From NCBI RefSeq assembly GCF_004570975.1, contig NZ_SPPC01000004.1:124001-188000 (forward strand): a stretch of DNA of 64,000 nucleotides, in the 5' to 3' direction. Numbering within the stretch: position 1 is the first letter of the stretch; each line of letters starts with the position of its first letter. The notes under the pieces are model-generated. The model saw only the letters and a program-made list of their open reading frames with translations, had not been told where the DNA came from and did no database searches. This document shows positions 34,782 to 44,080 of the stretch, piece after piece. Made by a program: the position numbers and the translations under genes. Origin of the DNA: Barnesiella sp. WM24 (GTDB taxonomy: Bacteria; Bacteroidota; Bacteroidia; Bacteroidales; Muribaculaceae).

Positions 34782-35886
34782 AATCGTAATTGTTTACTAT
34801 TTCTGAAATCTCACGCGCATCGTCAAGCGAAGTGCATGCCGGATTCACAGGCAGGCTCACCACCTCTGCCGCGAGCCTGTCGGCTATAGGCAGCGACAGC
34901 CCCGAATACTCCATGTAACACGGTTGCCTGTGAGGAGGCAACGGATAGTTCACGTCGGTGCCTACACCGCAGTCATTCATATAGGCACGGAAACGCTCGC
35001 GGTCCGACACCCTCACGACATACTGGTGCCATACATGCCGCCCTGTCAGTTCACGCGGCAATATGACTCCGGGATTGGATATGCACTCTCCGTAGACCGA
35101 CGCAATCGCGCGCCGCCCCTCTGTCTCCTCGTCAAGATGGGCAAGGCGCACCTTCAGCATCGCCGCCTGCAAAGTGTCAAGCCGGCTGTTATAACCCTGA
35201 TATATATTATGGTATCGTCGCGAACTGCCATAATTGGCAAGTGCCCTTACAGCCGAGGCAAGTTCGCGGTCATCGGTTGTCACCGCACCGGCATCACCGA
35301 TCGCACCTATATTTTTTGTAGGATAAAAACTGAACGCCGCGGCATTGCCGAGATGCCCCGTACTGATTCCGTCAACACTCGCCCCGATAGCCTGGGCATT
35401 GTCCTCGATCAGTTTCAGCCCGTGACGCTGCGCCACGTCAGCCATAATCGTCGAGTAGGCAGGCTGCCCGTAAAGATGCACAGTCATTATCGCCCGTGTC
35501 TTTGGCGTGACCGCCGCTTCAATCAGAGTGTCGTCAATATTCATTGTGGCAAGCGACGGCTCCACAAACACAGGCTTCAGCCCCATATCGGTGACGGCAA
35601 GCACCGTAGCTATATAGGTATTGGACGGGACGATGACTTCATCGCCCGGACTCATGACGCCAAGCTCGATATAGCCTCTGAGTATCAGGCGCAACGCGTC
35701 AAGACCGTTTGCAACCCCGACGGCATATCCGGCGCCGCATGAATCGGCAAGCAGGCGTTCAAACGATTCCACCTCATCACCGCCCACATATCTGCCGCTG
35801 TCTATAACGCGGCAACAAGCCTCTTTAAGTTCCGATGCATAGGGGCGGGTCACTTTTGACAAGTCGAGAAAAGGATATTTAATCAT
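34774..35886 (-). CDS. DegT/DnrJ/EryC1/StrS aminotransferase (FdtB-like)
   Basis: The 370-aa PLP enzyme has GANGLDAL-type PLP contacts (VGVANGLDALRLI), EDNAQAIGAS and the Schiff-base Lys in FSFYPTKNIGAIGDAGAV. The C-terminal part GVGTDVNYPLPPHRQPCY is typical of sugar aminotransferases. With the adjacent ketoisomerases it should make a dTDP-3-amino-3,6-dideoxyhexose (Fuc3N or Qui3N type). Confidence 0.9.
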   Translation of the reverse strand: MIKYPFLDLSKVTRPYASELKEACCRVIDSGRYVGGDEVESFERLLADSCGAGYAVGVANGLDALRLILRGYIELGVMSPGDEVIVPSNTYIATVLAVTDMGLKPVFVEPSLATMNIDDTLIEAAVTPKTRAIMTVHLYGQPAYSTIMADVAQRHGLKLIEDNAQAIGASVDGISTGHLGNAAAFSFYPTKNIGAIGDAGAVTTDDRELASAVRALANYGSSRRYHNIYQGYNSRLDTLQAAMLKVRLAHLDEETEGRRAIASVYGECISNPGVILPRELTGRHVWHQYVVRVSDRERFRAYMNDCGVGTDVNYPLPPHRQPCYMEYSGLSLPIADRLAAEVVSLPVNPACTSLDDAREISEIVNNYDYE

Positions 35887-35898
35887 CAGTCATGTCTT

Positions 35899-36315
35899 TT
35901 ATTTGTCACCCTGCGCCACAAGACGGCAAAACTCATCGTAATCCCTTATATAGTCAGCCTCGTCGTAAAGCGTCGACGACAGCACGTAAGCGAGCGAATT
36001 GGTAGAAAAATTATCGATATAACGCCATGTCATCGGGGGCACATAAAGCCCGTAGTAAGAGCGCGACAGGTGATAGCGGCGCTCGTCGTTACCATCTGAC
36101 AACACTACATCAAATGACCCCGACAAGGCTACAATGACCTCCTCCTGGGCATGAAACGCATGCCCCCACCGCTTTTTGCCACCCGGCACATCATAAATCC
36201 AGTAAGCGCGGCAAAGCTTGAACGGCAACTGTTCAGGCGCCTGTATAAACGAAAGATTTCCTCTCGGGTCCTCGATCTTAGGGAAATCGATTGTATGCAC
36301 TTTACTCAACGCCAT
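35899..36315 (-). CDS. FdtA/QdtA-type dTDP-sugar 3,4-ketoisomerase (first paralogue)
   Basis: The start at 36315 ([21 protein letters not shown]) gives 138 aa and overlaps the rfbA stop by 14 nt; the open frame extends 26 codons further into rfbA but in a non-coding look. The cupin core is [35 protein letters not shown]. At this site it has GHAFHAQEE where the other paralogue has GHSHKALHE, so the two may not share specificity (FdtA and QdtA differ in the C4 epimer they produce). Confidence 0.85.
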   Translation of the reverse strand: MALSKVHTIDFPKIEDPRGNLSFIQAPEQLPFKLCRAYWIYDVPGGKKRWGHAFHAQEEVIVALSGSFDVVLSDGNDERRYHLSRSYYGLYVPPMTWRYIDNFSTNSLAYVLSSTLYDEADYIRDYDEFCRLVAQGDK

Positions 36316-37186
36316 TTTCCGCAAGCTGTATAAGATAAGCACCATATTCATTTTTAGCCATCGGCGCCGCGAGCGCCAACAACTGCTCCGCATCTATATA
36401 TCCCTTGCGGAAAGCTATCTCTTCAAGAGCCGCCACTTTGAAGCCCTGACGCTTCTCGATAGTCTCGATAAAGCTTGAAGCCTCCATCAGCGAGTCGGTA
36501 GTGCCGGTGTCAAGCCATGCAAATCCTCTGCCGAAGCGCTTTACCGCGAGCTTCTGACGTCCGAGATAGTTCAGGTTGACCGAGGTGATTTCAAGCTCAC
36601 CTCGCGCCGACGGCTTTATCTCTTTCGCCACCTTCACCACATCGTTAGGATAAAAATACAACCCCACGACAGCATAGTCAGAGACAGGAAACTCAGGCTT
36701 TTCTTCTATCGACAGCGCCTTGCCCGTCTCATCAAACGCAACAACACCGTAACGCTGCGGGTCATGAACCTTATAGGCAAACACCACCGCCTCATCACGC
36801 TCTGAAGTCACTTTCACCGCATCGAGCAACATTCCGGTAAATCCCTGACCGTAAAAGATATTGTCACCGAGCACAAGACACACATCGTCATCTCCGATAA
36901 ACTCCTCGCCGATTATAAACGCCTGGGCAAGTCCCTCGGGACGAGGCTGTTCAGCATAGCTGAAGTTGACGCCCAGCGACTTGCCGTCGCCGAGAAGGCG
37001 CTTGAAGCCGGGAAGATCGTCGGGGGTCGATATGATCAATATGTCACGTATGCCGGCGAGCATCAACACCGAGATGGGGTAATATACCATCGGCTTGTCA
37101 TATATCGGGATGAGCTGCTTGGAGACCCCCTTTGTAATCGGATATAAACGCGTGCCGGAACCTCCGGCGAGTACTATTCCTTTCAT
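36302..37186 (-). CDS. rfbA: Glucose-1-phosphate thymidylyltransferase
   Basis: The 294-aa length and motifs are those of Rml[61 protein letters not shown] and FAWLDTGT. It makes dTDP-glucose for the amino-sugar genes that follow. rfbB (4,6-dehydratase) is not in the window and must be encoded elsewhere. Confidence 0.96.
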   Translation of the reverse strand: MKGIVLAGGSGTRLYPITKGVSKQLIPIYDKPMVYYPISVLMLAGIRDILIISTPDDLPGFKRLLGDGKSLGVNFSYAEQPRPEGLAQAFIIGEEFIGDDDVCLVLGDNIFYGQGFTGMLLDAVKVTSERDEAVVFAYKVHDPQRYGVVAFDETGKALSIEEKPEFPVSDYAVVGLYFYPNDVVKVAKEIKPSARGELEITSVNLNYLGRQKLAVKRFGRGFAWLDTGTTDSLMEASSFIETIEKRQGFKVAALEEIAFRKGYIDAEQLLALAAPMAKNEYGAYLIQLAENGVE

Positions 37187-37287
37187 TGTATCATCAGTTT
37201 AATAAATGACTCCTGTCAAAAAGTCAGGTAATATTGTGCAATTTACAAAAATTCCATGATATTGTATCTCTATCAACATATAAAAAA

Positions 37288-37325
37288 GGAAAAGCTGCCT
37301 TATAAAAATATAAGACAGCCTTTTC
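37288..37325 (-). terminator. Terminator of the 61-aa gene
   Basis: An imperfect 16-bp stem (37288-37304 with 37309-37325) followed on the minus strand by CCTTTTTTA separates the 61-aa gene from the rfbA operon. Confidence 0.65.
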
Positions 37326-37363
37326 ATTAGGTTAAGCATGCATCAAATTCCTGGGTAGTTATG

Positions 37364-37549
37364 TCAGCACAGACCTTTGTCCTGCCCATGCTTTATAACA
37401 GCCTCACAGATAAAATCAGTGATGCTGTCAACCTGTTCGAGAACCGCATGCACTGTCGCCGGTGCATTAAAGCCATAACGCTTTACGGTCGATTTTTTGC
37501 GGCCTGCACCGGGGCGGCGTCCGCCTCTTTTCTTTGCAGATTCTTCCAT
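37364..37549 (-). CDS. Small basic DNA-binding-like protein
   Basis: The 61-aa protein starts with a basic, AT-hook-like segment (KKRGGRRPGAGRKK). It continues with a region that could be a ribbon-helix-helix (KRYGFNAPATVHAVLEQVDSITDFICEAVI). The R-P-G-A-G-R-K motif is frequent in small phage or mobile-element regulators. It has its own promoter and terminator. Confidence 0.6.
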   Translation of the reverse strand: MEESAKKRGGRRPGAGRKKSTVKRYGFNAPATVHAVLEQVDSITDFICEAVIKHGQDKGLC

Positions 37550-37617
37550 AATTCGCCTAAACTAATTGCACAAAAAACTTAATGTTGATAAAACAGAGTC
37601 GCCTCTGAAAACATTTG

Positions 37618-37625
37618 CAAATCTA
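37618..37625 (-). promoter_or_regulatory. -7 box for the 61-aa gene
   Basis: TAGATTTG on the minus strand, 69 bp before the start codon. Confidence 0.5.
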
Positions 37626-37783
37626 CAAAAAAAGTAACATCAAACCTCAATTATTAATGATTTTTTGGTTGCTTTGTGTTTAAAATATGAATATAGTAAC
37701 ACACAATCTATCAATATTTAAAACACATTAACAGTGTTGAGCAACCTCTACACCCTTTTGCTTAAAATTCGTTAGAACACTGA

Positions 37784-38056
37784 TTAGGGATTATACCGGT
37801 TCTTGTCGTAAAAGTTCATTATCTCCATTGCCTGAGCCAATGCCCCCTTTGCCGGCGACGACGGATCAAGGCTCAACGATGTCGTGTAGTCGTTGATTGC
37901 CTTGCGCCGACATTCCATGCGCCAATAAAGCCGCCCGCGCTCATAATATAGCGACGCATCATCCGGAGCCGACTCCATAAGCTTGCCGATGGCAACAATT
38001 GCCGCTTCAATATCGTTATTATCAATAAGATGTGCTACTTCGGTAGGTAATGTCAT
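37784..38056 (-). CDS. Small TPR-repeat protein
   Basis: The 90-aa protein carries about two tetratricopeptide motifs (NDIEAAIVAIGKLMESAPDD and ASLYYERGRLYWRMECRRKAINDYTTSLSLDP). It has no signal peptide. It is divergent from the phosphatase gene, and the two start codons are only 38 bp apart. Confidence 0.75.
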   Translation of the reverse strand: MTLPTEVAHLIDNNDIEAAIVAIGKLMESAPDDASLYYERGRLYWRMECRRKAINDYTTSLSLDPSSPAKGALAQAMEIMNFYDKNRYNP

Positions 38057-38066
38057 ATTTTTTTAC

Positions 38067-38074
38067 TATTTTTG
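38067..38074 (+). promoter_or_regulatory. -7 box for the phosphatase gene
   Basis: TATTTTTG, 21 bp before the chosen ATG (38095), which leaves a leader of about 14 nt. Confidence 0.5.
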
Positions 38075-38094
38075 AAATTACAAATTTACAAACA

Positions 38095-39354
38095 ATGAAA
38101 AGGATAACAGCACTTCTTTCAATAATTATTTCGGTCCACTGTCTATATGCAGCGTCGCCGGCAGCCGCAACCTACAATTCAATCCAGTGTGAGGGTAGCG
38201 CCATGCCTTACCCTACCCCCAAAGAATCGGCAAGTTATCCTGACTCCCTTACTCCGGTCATGATCAACCATGTCGGCAGACACGGTGCGCGTTACCCGTC
38301 ATCGGCTTCGCGCCCTCTCGCCATGAAACGGGCTCTCCAACATGCCGACTCGCTTGGGACCATAACCCCGCTCGGCAGGGAACTGCTTGCAGTAACTGAA
38401 AATGTCATAACCCGCAGCAACGGAAAGTGGGGTGCGCTCGATTCACTCGGCATGGCGGAGCAGCGTGGTATAGCGGCAAGAATGTTTGCCAACTACCCCA
38501 ACCTCTTTGCCAACGGAAAAGTATCGGCGCTGTCATCGTTTGCCCCGAGATGCATCATGAGCATGTATTCTTTCACCCATCAGCTTGCAAGGATGAACAA
38601 CCGGCTGGAGATATTCACCTCCTCCGGACGTCAGAACTCCCCGCTCATGCGCCCCTTTGACATAGACCAGGATTATATCGACTATCGCAATGACAAGCCT
38701 TACGACGATGTACTGAAATCTTATATCGCGGAGACAGCTCCCGTAGCGCCGGTAAAGCGTGTGCTGGGAGAGGGATACCCTCTTGATGAAGAGCACATGC
38801 GCGACCTTGCAATAACCGAATACGGACTGCTTGCCGGACTTAGCGCGATGGGCTACGATGTCGATGTATTGAAATTTCTTACTATCGATGAATACAACAG
38901 CCTATGGTCGTGCAATAACCTCCGGCAATACCTCGAACGCACAGCCAATACAATATCGACCGTGCCAGCCGACATCGCCGCCGACCTTCTTATGAATCTT
39001 ATAAACACCACCGACGAGGTAGCCGAACGACGCAGCGACACGCGTGTAATGCTGCGGTTCGGTCATGCCGAGACTCTGATGCCGCTATTGTCGCTCATGC
39101 ACATACCCGGCTGCTATTATATGACCAACTATTTCGACACCGTAGACTCCCACTGGCGCAACTTCTATGTCGTGCCGATGGCTTCCAACCTACAGATAAT
39201 ACTGTTTCGCGCTAAAAGCGGCAGGCTATATGCAAGATTTGACCTCAACGAAGTGCCTGTCACTCTGATTCCCGGCAACGACTCTGTATATATCCCCTGG
39301 TCGACAGCACGCCAATACCTCCGACGCTGCCTGCCCGCCCACATGCAGATTTAA
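38095..39354 (+). CDS. MINPP-like histidine phosphatase (phytase), exported
   Basis: The start at 38095 gives a signal peptide (MKRITALLSIIISVHCLYAAS) and 419 aa. The catalytic RHGARYP (Arg62-His63) and the proton-donor tripeptide HAE (His324-Glu326), in place of the HD of acid phosphatases, are the hallmark of multiple inositol polyphosphate phosphatases. Bacteroidetes MINPPs hydrolyse phytate and are exported. It is monocistronic. Confidence 0.85.
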   Translation: MKRITALLSIIISVHCLYAASPAAATYNSIQCEGSAMPYPTPKESASYPDSLTPVMINHVGRHGARYPSSASRPLAMKRALQHADSLGTITPLGRELLAVTENVITRSNGKWGALDSLGMAEQRGIAARMFANYPNLFANGKVSALSSFAPRCIMSMYSFTHQLARMNNRLEIFTSSGRQNSPLMRPFDIDQDYIDYRNDKPYDDVLKSYIAETAPVAPVKRVLGEGYPLDEEHMRDLAITEYGLLAGLSAMGYDVDVLKFLTIDEYNSLWSCNNLRQYLERTANTISTVPADIAADLLMNLINTTDEVAERRSDTRVMLRFGHAETLMPLLSLMHIPGCYYMTNYFDTVDSHWRNFYVVPMASNLQIILFRAKSGRLYARFDLNEVPVTLIPGNDSVYIPWSTARQYLRRCLPAHMQI

Positions 39355-39445
39355 CCGCCACCTCGCCCATCGAGTTTACATTGTCAGGAATTTCTGTAGC
39401 TTAATAAAGGTATTTCTTAGCAACGCGGTTAACCGTTGGAAACCA

Positions 39446-39484
39446 AACAAGGGCTATTCTCTTTTATGGAGAATAGCCCTTGTT
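39446..39484. terminator. Bidirectional terminator
   Basis: A 16-bp perfect stem (39446-39461 with 39469-39484) lies between the convergent phosphatase and lipocalin-like genes. Confidence 0.85.
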
Positions 39485-39504
39485 GATGATGTTTCTTGAA
39501 AGAA

Positions 39505-39966
39505 TTATTTATAACGCTCCCAAGTCCAAAGGTCATAGTAGCCAAAAGCATCGTGTCCATCCCATTCATCCTCTGACGGATCATAGTCTTCAGAGGGGAT
39601 AGCGTATCTTTGCCATACGATTTTATTCTGTGAGACTGATTTGACTCTCATTTTTTCAATTTGAGTCTCACCATAGAAGTCGATAGTAATATTAACCCAA
39701 CCATCTTTATAAGACCAGTTGAATTTATATCCTTCATGATTGTTTTGATAATCGGTCAAATTTTCATAACCGACTCCAGTCCCGTTAGCATTGACAACTA
39801 AAATGTCATTGTCGCCATCTTGCGCCCATGACCCCACAATAATAGAGGTTAATTCATCGCCTGCTGGTTCATCGTCATCATCGCTACAGCTTGTAAAAGC
39901 CATTGACATAATGACACACAGAGCTACAGCGACCAGTGACTGTAGATGTAAAAGTTTGTGTTTCAT
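39505..39966 (-). CDS. Lipocalin-like lipoprotein
   Basis: The 153-aa protein has a lipoprotein signal ending in AFTSC followed by SDDDDEPAG, a surface export signal. The body begins IIVGSWAQDGDNDILVVNANGTG and has short strands ending in WTWERYK, a pattern of lipocalin-like (DUF4488/5004-type) lipoproteins. Function unknown. It follows RNA element B. Confidence 0.68.
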   Translation of the reverse strand: MKHKLLHLQSLVAVALCVIMSMAFTSCSDDDDEPAGDELTSIIVGSWAQDGDNDILVVNANGTGVGYENLTDYQNNHEGYKFNWSYKDGWVNITIDFYGETQIEKMRVKSVSQNKIVWQRYAIPSEDYDPSEDEWDGHDAFGYYDLWTWERYK

Positions 39967-40025
39967 TGCAAAACAATGTTTTAATGCTTCACAATCCCTA
40001 CAAAGCGGTTAAGATTTGGATAAAG

Positions 40026-40243
40026 AAAAGGTGTGGGATTGTACTCTGCATATCCCTTTTAGTAGGCTTCTCGCATTGCCTTAGATAGAAGATAGACAGC
40101 AAACCCACACCGAGAAGCTATATAGATACCCGATAAGGGGTAAGTATAAGCAACCGATGCAGGTGCTATTCTCGTTATCTTTCTATCTATTAGCGAATTT
40201 TGCGAGAATTTACTAAAAGAAGATAATTCAAATAACACCTTTT
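40026..40243 (-). ncRNA. Structured leader RNA, copy B of a three-copy family
   Basis: Plus-strand coordinates, read on the minus strand. P1 is AAAAGGTGT (40243-40235) with ACACCTTTT (40034-40026). P3 is CTGTCTATCT (40099-40090) with GGGATATGCAG (40056-40046), one mismatch and two G-U pairs. The hairpin AGGC/GCCT (40081-40078/40067-40064) exposes TGCGAGAA (40075-40068), which pairs perfectly with TTCTCGCA (40208-40201). The block AATAGCACCTGCATCGGTTGC matches copy A closely, and AGGCAATGCGAGAAGCCT matches copy C almost completely. It ends 59 nt before the lipocalin-like gene. Confidence 0.75.
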
Positions 40244-40283
40244 CAGATGTAATGAGCCAACTCTTCGGCTCTATTTCCAACCG

Positions 40284-40291
40284 CAAAATTA
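40284..40291 (-). promoter_or_regulatory. -7 box of RNA element copy B
   Basis: TAATTTTG on the minus strand with TTGACA 21 bp upstream. The transcript would enter RNA element B about 34 nt later. The rest of the gap (40292-40443) shows nothing else. Confidence 0.65.
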
Positions 40292-40443
40292 CATTTTTTT
40301 TACGGTTTATGTCAATAGTTTGTGCAAAAATAAGTTTGGGTTAGGACATATACATTGATATTGAACCAAAACAATGGATATATGCCGAGCAAAAGGATAG
40401 CACTAAAAGTTTCTGCCATCTACCTCTGTAATGGTAATCATGA

Positions 40444-40483
40444 TAAAAAAGTCGTCCGGACTACCGACAACGGCAGCCCGGAC
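40444..40483 (-). terminator. Terminator of rubrerythrin
   Basis: A 13-position stem with two mismatches (40454-40466 with 40471-40483) is followed on the minus strand by GACTTTTTTAT. Confidence 0.8.
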
Positions 40484-40513
40484 AGAATCATATATATATT
40501 CCAACAAAACAGA

Positions 40514-41095
40514 TTAATAGTTATTTTTCTTGCGCTCGAAATAGCCTTGCTCTTTTCCGCAAACGGGACACTTGCCGGGAGCCGACTTTCCGCGATGGAT
40601 ATAACCGCAATAACGACACTGCCACTCTTCTTCCTCTTCATCCTTGAACACGGATTCGCTTTGCAGACGCTCAAGCAACTTCAGATAGCGAGCCTCATGA
40701 CCTTGCTCTACCGATGCTACAAGCTTGAAATGAGATGCAATGCGAGGAAATCCTTCCTCCTGTGCCACGCGGGCAAAATCGAGATATAGGTCAGCCCACT
40801 CTTCATGCTCGCCGGCTGCGGCTTCCTGAAGATTGCGCTTGGTGTCACCGACCGGACCCGCAGGATAAGAAGCGGTAATCTCAAGCATTCCTTCGTCAAG
40901 GAAGCTGAAGAAACTCTTAGCGTGGGCATACTCCTGCTCGGCAGTCTCAAGGAAGATGGCGGCTATCTGCTCGTAACCCTCCTCTTTTGCGACCTCGGCA
41001 AAAATTGTATAACGACCGCGAGCCTGCGACTCACCGGCAAATGATTTCAGAAGATTCTTCTCTGTCTGTGTTCCCTTTATGCTTTTTTTGTCCAT
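40514..41095 (-). CDS. rbr: Rubrerythrin
   Basis: The 193-aa protein has an N-terminal ferritin-like di-iron domain (ExxH ligands in FAGESQARGRY, ETAEQEYAHAK and SVEQGHEARY). A C-terminal rubredoxin domain has two CxxC pairs (CRYCGY and CPVCGK). It reduces hydrogen peroxide in anaerobes. It is divergent from the trp operon. Confidence 0.96.
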   Translation of the reverse strand: MDKKSIKGTQTEKNLLKSFAGESQARGRYTIFAEVAKEEGYEQIAAIFLETAEQEYAHAKSFFSFLDEGMLEITASYPAGPVGDTKRNLQEAAAGEHEEWADLYLDFARVAQEEGFPRIASHFKLVASVEQGHEARYLKLLERLQSESVFKDEEEEEWQCRYCGYIHRGKSAPGKCPVCGKEQGYFERKKNNY

Positions 41096-41197
41096 AAGAT
41101 TTGATTTAAATAAATTACACTATCTTAACGCTTGCAGCGTCATAATTGTTCAAAAGACCGACTTTATAAATATTTTTAAAACTTTTCTTGCAAATTA

Positions 41198-41228
41198 TTT
41201 GTATTTTCAACAAAACCACGTATATTTG
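41198..41228 (+). promoter_or_regulatory. trp operon promoter
   Basis: TTTG (41198-41201) and TATATTTG (41221-41228) with 19 bp between match the consensus exactly. The transcript would start near 41235, about 14 nt before the leader-peptide ATG. Confidence 0.8.
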
Positions 41229-41248
41229 CAACGAAAAGAAACAACAAC

Positions 41249-41326
41249 ATGAATATCTCAATTATCCATACAATTTATTGGTGGCACATCGGCAATAATT
41301 ATCGATGGCGTCATTATTATGGATAG
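41249..41326 (+). CDS. trpL: trp leader peptide (25 aa, three Trp codons)
   Basis: The frame ATG...TAG reads [20 protein letters not shown] followed by RHYYG. Adjacent Trp codons 11-12 lie at 41279-41284 and a third Trp codon at 41306-41308. With the terminator at 41372-41410 it forms a transcription attenuator of the Bacteroid-trp type. Confidence 0.88.
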   Translation: MNISIIHTIYWWHIGNNYRWRHYYG

Positions 41327-41410
41327 TCTTAATCAGAAAAAATCTATCTTATTATTATTTTATTATAGCATGCCATCGAAAAGTCAATTTCGATGGCTTC
41401 TTCTTTTATT
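41303..41410 (+). promoter_or_regulatory. trp attenuator (antiterminator/terminator pair)
   Basis: The terminator is a 10-bp perfect stem GCCATCGAAA/TTTCGATGGC (41372-41381/41388-41397) followed by TTCTTCTTTTATT. CGATGGC at 41303-41309, inside the leader-peptide frame, is complementary to GCCATCG in the terminator's 5' arm and can form an antiterminator. A ribosome stalled at Trp11-12 would leave that segment free, allowing read-through when Trp-tRNA is scarce; a ribosome reaching the stop would cover it. Confidence 0.85.
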
Positions 41411-41432
41411 ACCTATTTATTACTACTATTTT

Positions 41433-42650
41433 ATGAACACTGTTTTCAATCATATCCTCCCGGTAGATGATGCCGGCTATTACGGAAAGTTTGGAGGGGC
41501 TTACATCCCGGAAATCCTGTATCGAAGCGTCGACAGGCTCAAAGAGGCGTTTTACCGTTACGCGACCGACGATGAATTTAACCGCGAATACCGTGACCTT
41601 CTGCGTGACTATGTGGGACGTCCGTCACCGCTCTATCGCGCCGACCGTCTCAGCAGCCATTATGACACCAACATATATCTTAAACGCGAAGACCTCAACC
41701 ACACCGGCGCCCACAAGATAAACAATGCCATCGGCTCGGTGCTTCTTGCAAAGCGCATGGGCAAGACACGAATTATCGCCGAGACCGGCGCCGGACAACA
41801 CGGAGTCGCGACAGCCACAGTATGCGCCCTGATGAATCTTGACTGCACAGTCTACATGGGGGCTACCGACATTGAACGCCAGCAGCCCAATGTGCAGCGC
41901 ATGAAGATGCTCGGCGCAAAAGTGGAGCCTGTACACTCCGGCAACAAGACCCTGAAAGATGCCACAAATGAAGCGATACGCGACTGGTGTTGCCACCCCG
42001 ACAGTTTTTATGTGATCGGGAGCACCGTAGGTCCCCACCCTTACCCGGAGATGGTGGCCTATTTTCAGTCAGTGATAAGCGAGGAAATCAAGAAGCAGCT
42101 TCTTCAGCACATAGGCAAGGAAGACCCTGACTATGTGATAGCCTGCATCGGGGGTGGCAGCAACGCCGCCGGCGCGTTCTATCATTTCATCGACAATCCT
42201 GCCGTAAAGCTTATCGCGGCGGAAGCGGCAGGAAAAGGTGTCGACACTGACATGACGGCCGCGACAATGTATGCCGGAAGTGAGGGCATTATCCACGGGT
42301 CAAAGACAATGGTGATGCAGACCCCCGACGGGCAGATTATCGAGCCATATTCCGTGTCGGCAGGTCTGGACTATCCCGGTGTAGGACCCCTGCACGCCTT
42401 TCTTGCCACTTCGGGAAGAAGCGAAGTGATTCCCGTGACCGACGACGAGGCTCTCGCAGCCGCTTTCCGACTGACCCGTACCGAGGGCATAATACCGGCA
42501 CTGGAATCGGCTCACGCACTTGGCGTGCTTGACAAAAAGCAGTTTGATAAAGATGACATAGTTGTCATTAATCTGTCGGGAAGAGGCGACAAGGACATGC
42601 ACACCTACATGTCACTGATGACCGGCAATCAATATAATCTCGAAAACTAA
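41433..42650 (+). CDS. trpB: Tryptophan synthase beta chain
   Basis: The start at 41433 gives 405 aa; the open frame upstream overlaps the attenuator and is not coding. The PLP lysine is Lys95 in [12 protein letters not shown], with [10 protein letters not shown] and the GGGSNAAG phosphate-binding loop. It joins indole and serine to make tryptophan. It is the first gene of trpBEGDCFA; this position is normal in Bacteroidetes. Confidence 0.97.
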   Translation: MNTVFNHILPVDDAGYYGKFGGAYIPEILYRSVDRLKEAFYRYATDDEFNREYRDLLRDYVGRPSPLYRADRLSSHYDTNIYLKREDLNHTGAHKINNAIGSVLLAKRMGKTRIIAETGAGQHGVATATVCALMNLDCTVYMGATDIERQQPNVQRMKMLGAKVEPVHSGNKTLKDATNEAIRDWCCHPDSFYVIGSTVGPHPYPEMVAYFQSVISEEIKKQLLQHIGKEDPDYVIACIGGGSNAAGAFYHFIDNPAVKLIAAEAAGKGVDTDMTAATMYAGSEGIIHGSKTMVMQTPDGQIIEPYSVSAGLDYPGVGPLHAFLATSGRSEVIPVTDDEALAAAFRLTRTEGIIPALESAHALGVLDKKQFDKDDIVVINLSGRGDKDMHTYMSLMTGNQYNLEN

Positions 42651-42664
42651 CCACCCGAATAATC

Positions 42665-44071
42665 ATGACGTATAATCTTAGTGTAATATCACGCATAATC
42701 CCTGCCGACCTTGAGACTCCTGTAGGCATATATCTGAAAATACGTGACCTATATCCCGAGTCGGCGCTGCTTGAAAGCTCCGACTACCACACGTCCCAAA
42801 ACTCCATAAGCTACATCGGCGTAAACCCGGTGGCGTCATTCACGGTAATCGACGGGACCACCGTCGCCGAATATCCCGACGGCACCTCGGTCGTCACTCC
42901 GGTGACAGGCAGGGGCGAGGTGACACAACGCCTTAAAGAGTATGTCGAGTCGTTCCACTCGACAGGTCATAAATGGAATGATGCCAACGGATTGTTTGGT
43001 TTTACGGCATATGATTGCGTGCGCTATTTTGATAAAGTCGATATAAGCCGACGCGATGAATGTTTTGAGGGAATACCCGACATGAAATATGTGCTTTACA
43101 GGTTTGTAATCTGCGTAAACCACTATAAAAACCAGATGACTGTCTACGAGCATCTCTCTCCCGGCGAAGAGTCGCGCATAGACGAACTTGTAAGCATCAT
43201 GCGCAATAACAATGTGGCGCAATACCCTTTCAAAGCCACAGGCGAGGCAGTATCTACAATCACCGACAGCCGGTATATGGACATGGTAAGGGAAGGCATA
43301 CGCCACGCGATGCGGGGCGACGTGTTTCAGATTGTACTGTCACGGCGTTTCAGCCAGGCATTTGAAGGCGATGAGTTCAATGTCTACAGGGCTTTAAGAT
43401 GTGTCAACCCGTCGCCTTATCTGTTTTACTTCGACTTCGGGAGTTTCCGGATATTCGGCTCGTCGCCTGAAACCCATCTGCGCGTGGAGGGCAACCGGGC
43501 ATATATCGACCCCATAGCCGGTACTTTCAGGCGCACAGGCGATGATGCACGTGACCGCGAGCTCGCACAGGCACTACTTGCCGACGCCAAGGAAAACGCC
43601 GAACACATAATGCTTGTCGACCTTGCACGCAACGACCTGTCGCGTAGCGGAGGCACTGTGGATATAGAGTTTTTAAAACAGATTCAATATTACTCCCATG
43701 TCATCCACATGGTGTCAAGGGTCAGCGCCACACTTCCCGACGATGCCGACATCTACAGCCTGTATGCAGCGACATTTCCCGCCGGCACTCTCAGCGGTGC
43801 GCCTAAAGTAAGGGCGATGCAGCTCATCGACGAAATAGAGCCTCACAACCGCATGACCTACGGAGGCTGTATCGGGTTCATCGGCTTTGGCGGCAGCCTT
43901 AACCAGGCGATAACGATACGCAGCTTCCTGAGCTGTGGCGGCAAGCTTTACTCGCAGGCCGGCGCGGGGATTGTGGCACGCTCATGCCCGGAGACAGAAT
44001 TACAGGAAACCAACAATAAACTCGGTGCGCTGGTAAATGCGGTAAAATATGCCGAGACATTCGGACACTAA
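42665..44071 (+). CDS. trpE: Anthranilate synthase component I
   Basis: The 468-aa product has the tryptophan feedback-site motif LLESS (residues about 35-39). The chorismate-binding core follows with PIAGTFRRTGDD, MLVDLARNDLSR and TFPAGTLSGAPKVRAM. It works with TrpG to convert chorismate to anthranilate. It lies 14 bp after trpB. Confidence 0.97.
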   Translation: MTYNLSVISRIIPADLETPVGIYLKIRDLYPESALLESSDYHTSQNSISYIGVNPVASFTVIDGTTVAEYPDGTSVVTPVTGRGEVTQRLKEYVESFHSTGHKWNDANGLFGFTAYDCVRYFDKVDISRRDECFEGIPDMKYVLYRFVICVNHYKNQMTVYEHLSPGEESRIDELVSIMRNNNVAQYPFKATGEAVSTITDSRYMDMVREGIRHAMRGDVFQIVLSRRFSQAFEGDEFNVYRALRCVNPSPYLFYFDFGSFRIFGSSPETHLRVEGNRAYIDPIAGTFRRTGDDARDRELAQALLADAKENAEHIMLVDLARNDLSRSGGTVDIEFLKQIQYYSHVIHMVSRVSATLPDDADIYSLYAATFPAGTLSGAPKVRAMQLIDEIEPHNRMTYGGCIGFIGFGGSLNQAITIRSFLSCGGKLYSQAGAGIVARSCPETELQETNNKLGALVNAVKYAETFGH

Positions 44072-44080
44072 CACCCCACT

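Noticed and set aside
34924-35742. 272-aa open frame on the plus strand
   Set aside because: It lies fully opposite the aminotransferase gene, with Arg/His-rich nonsense composition.
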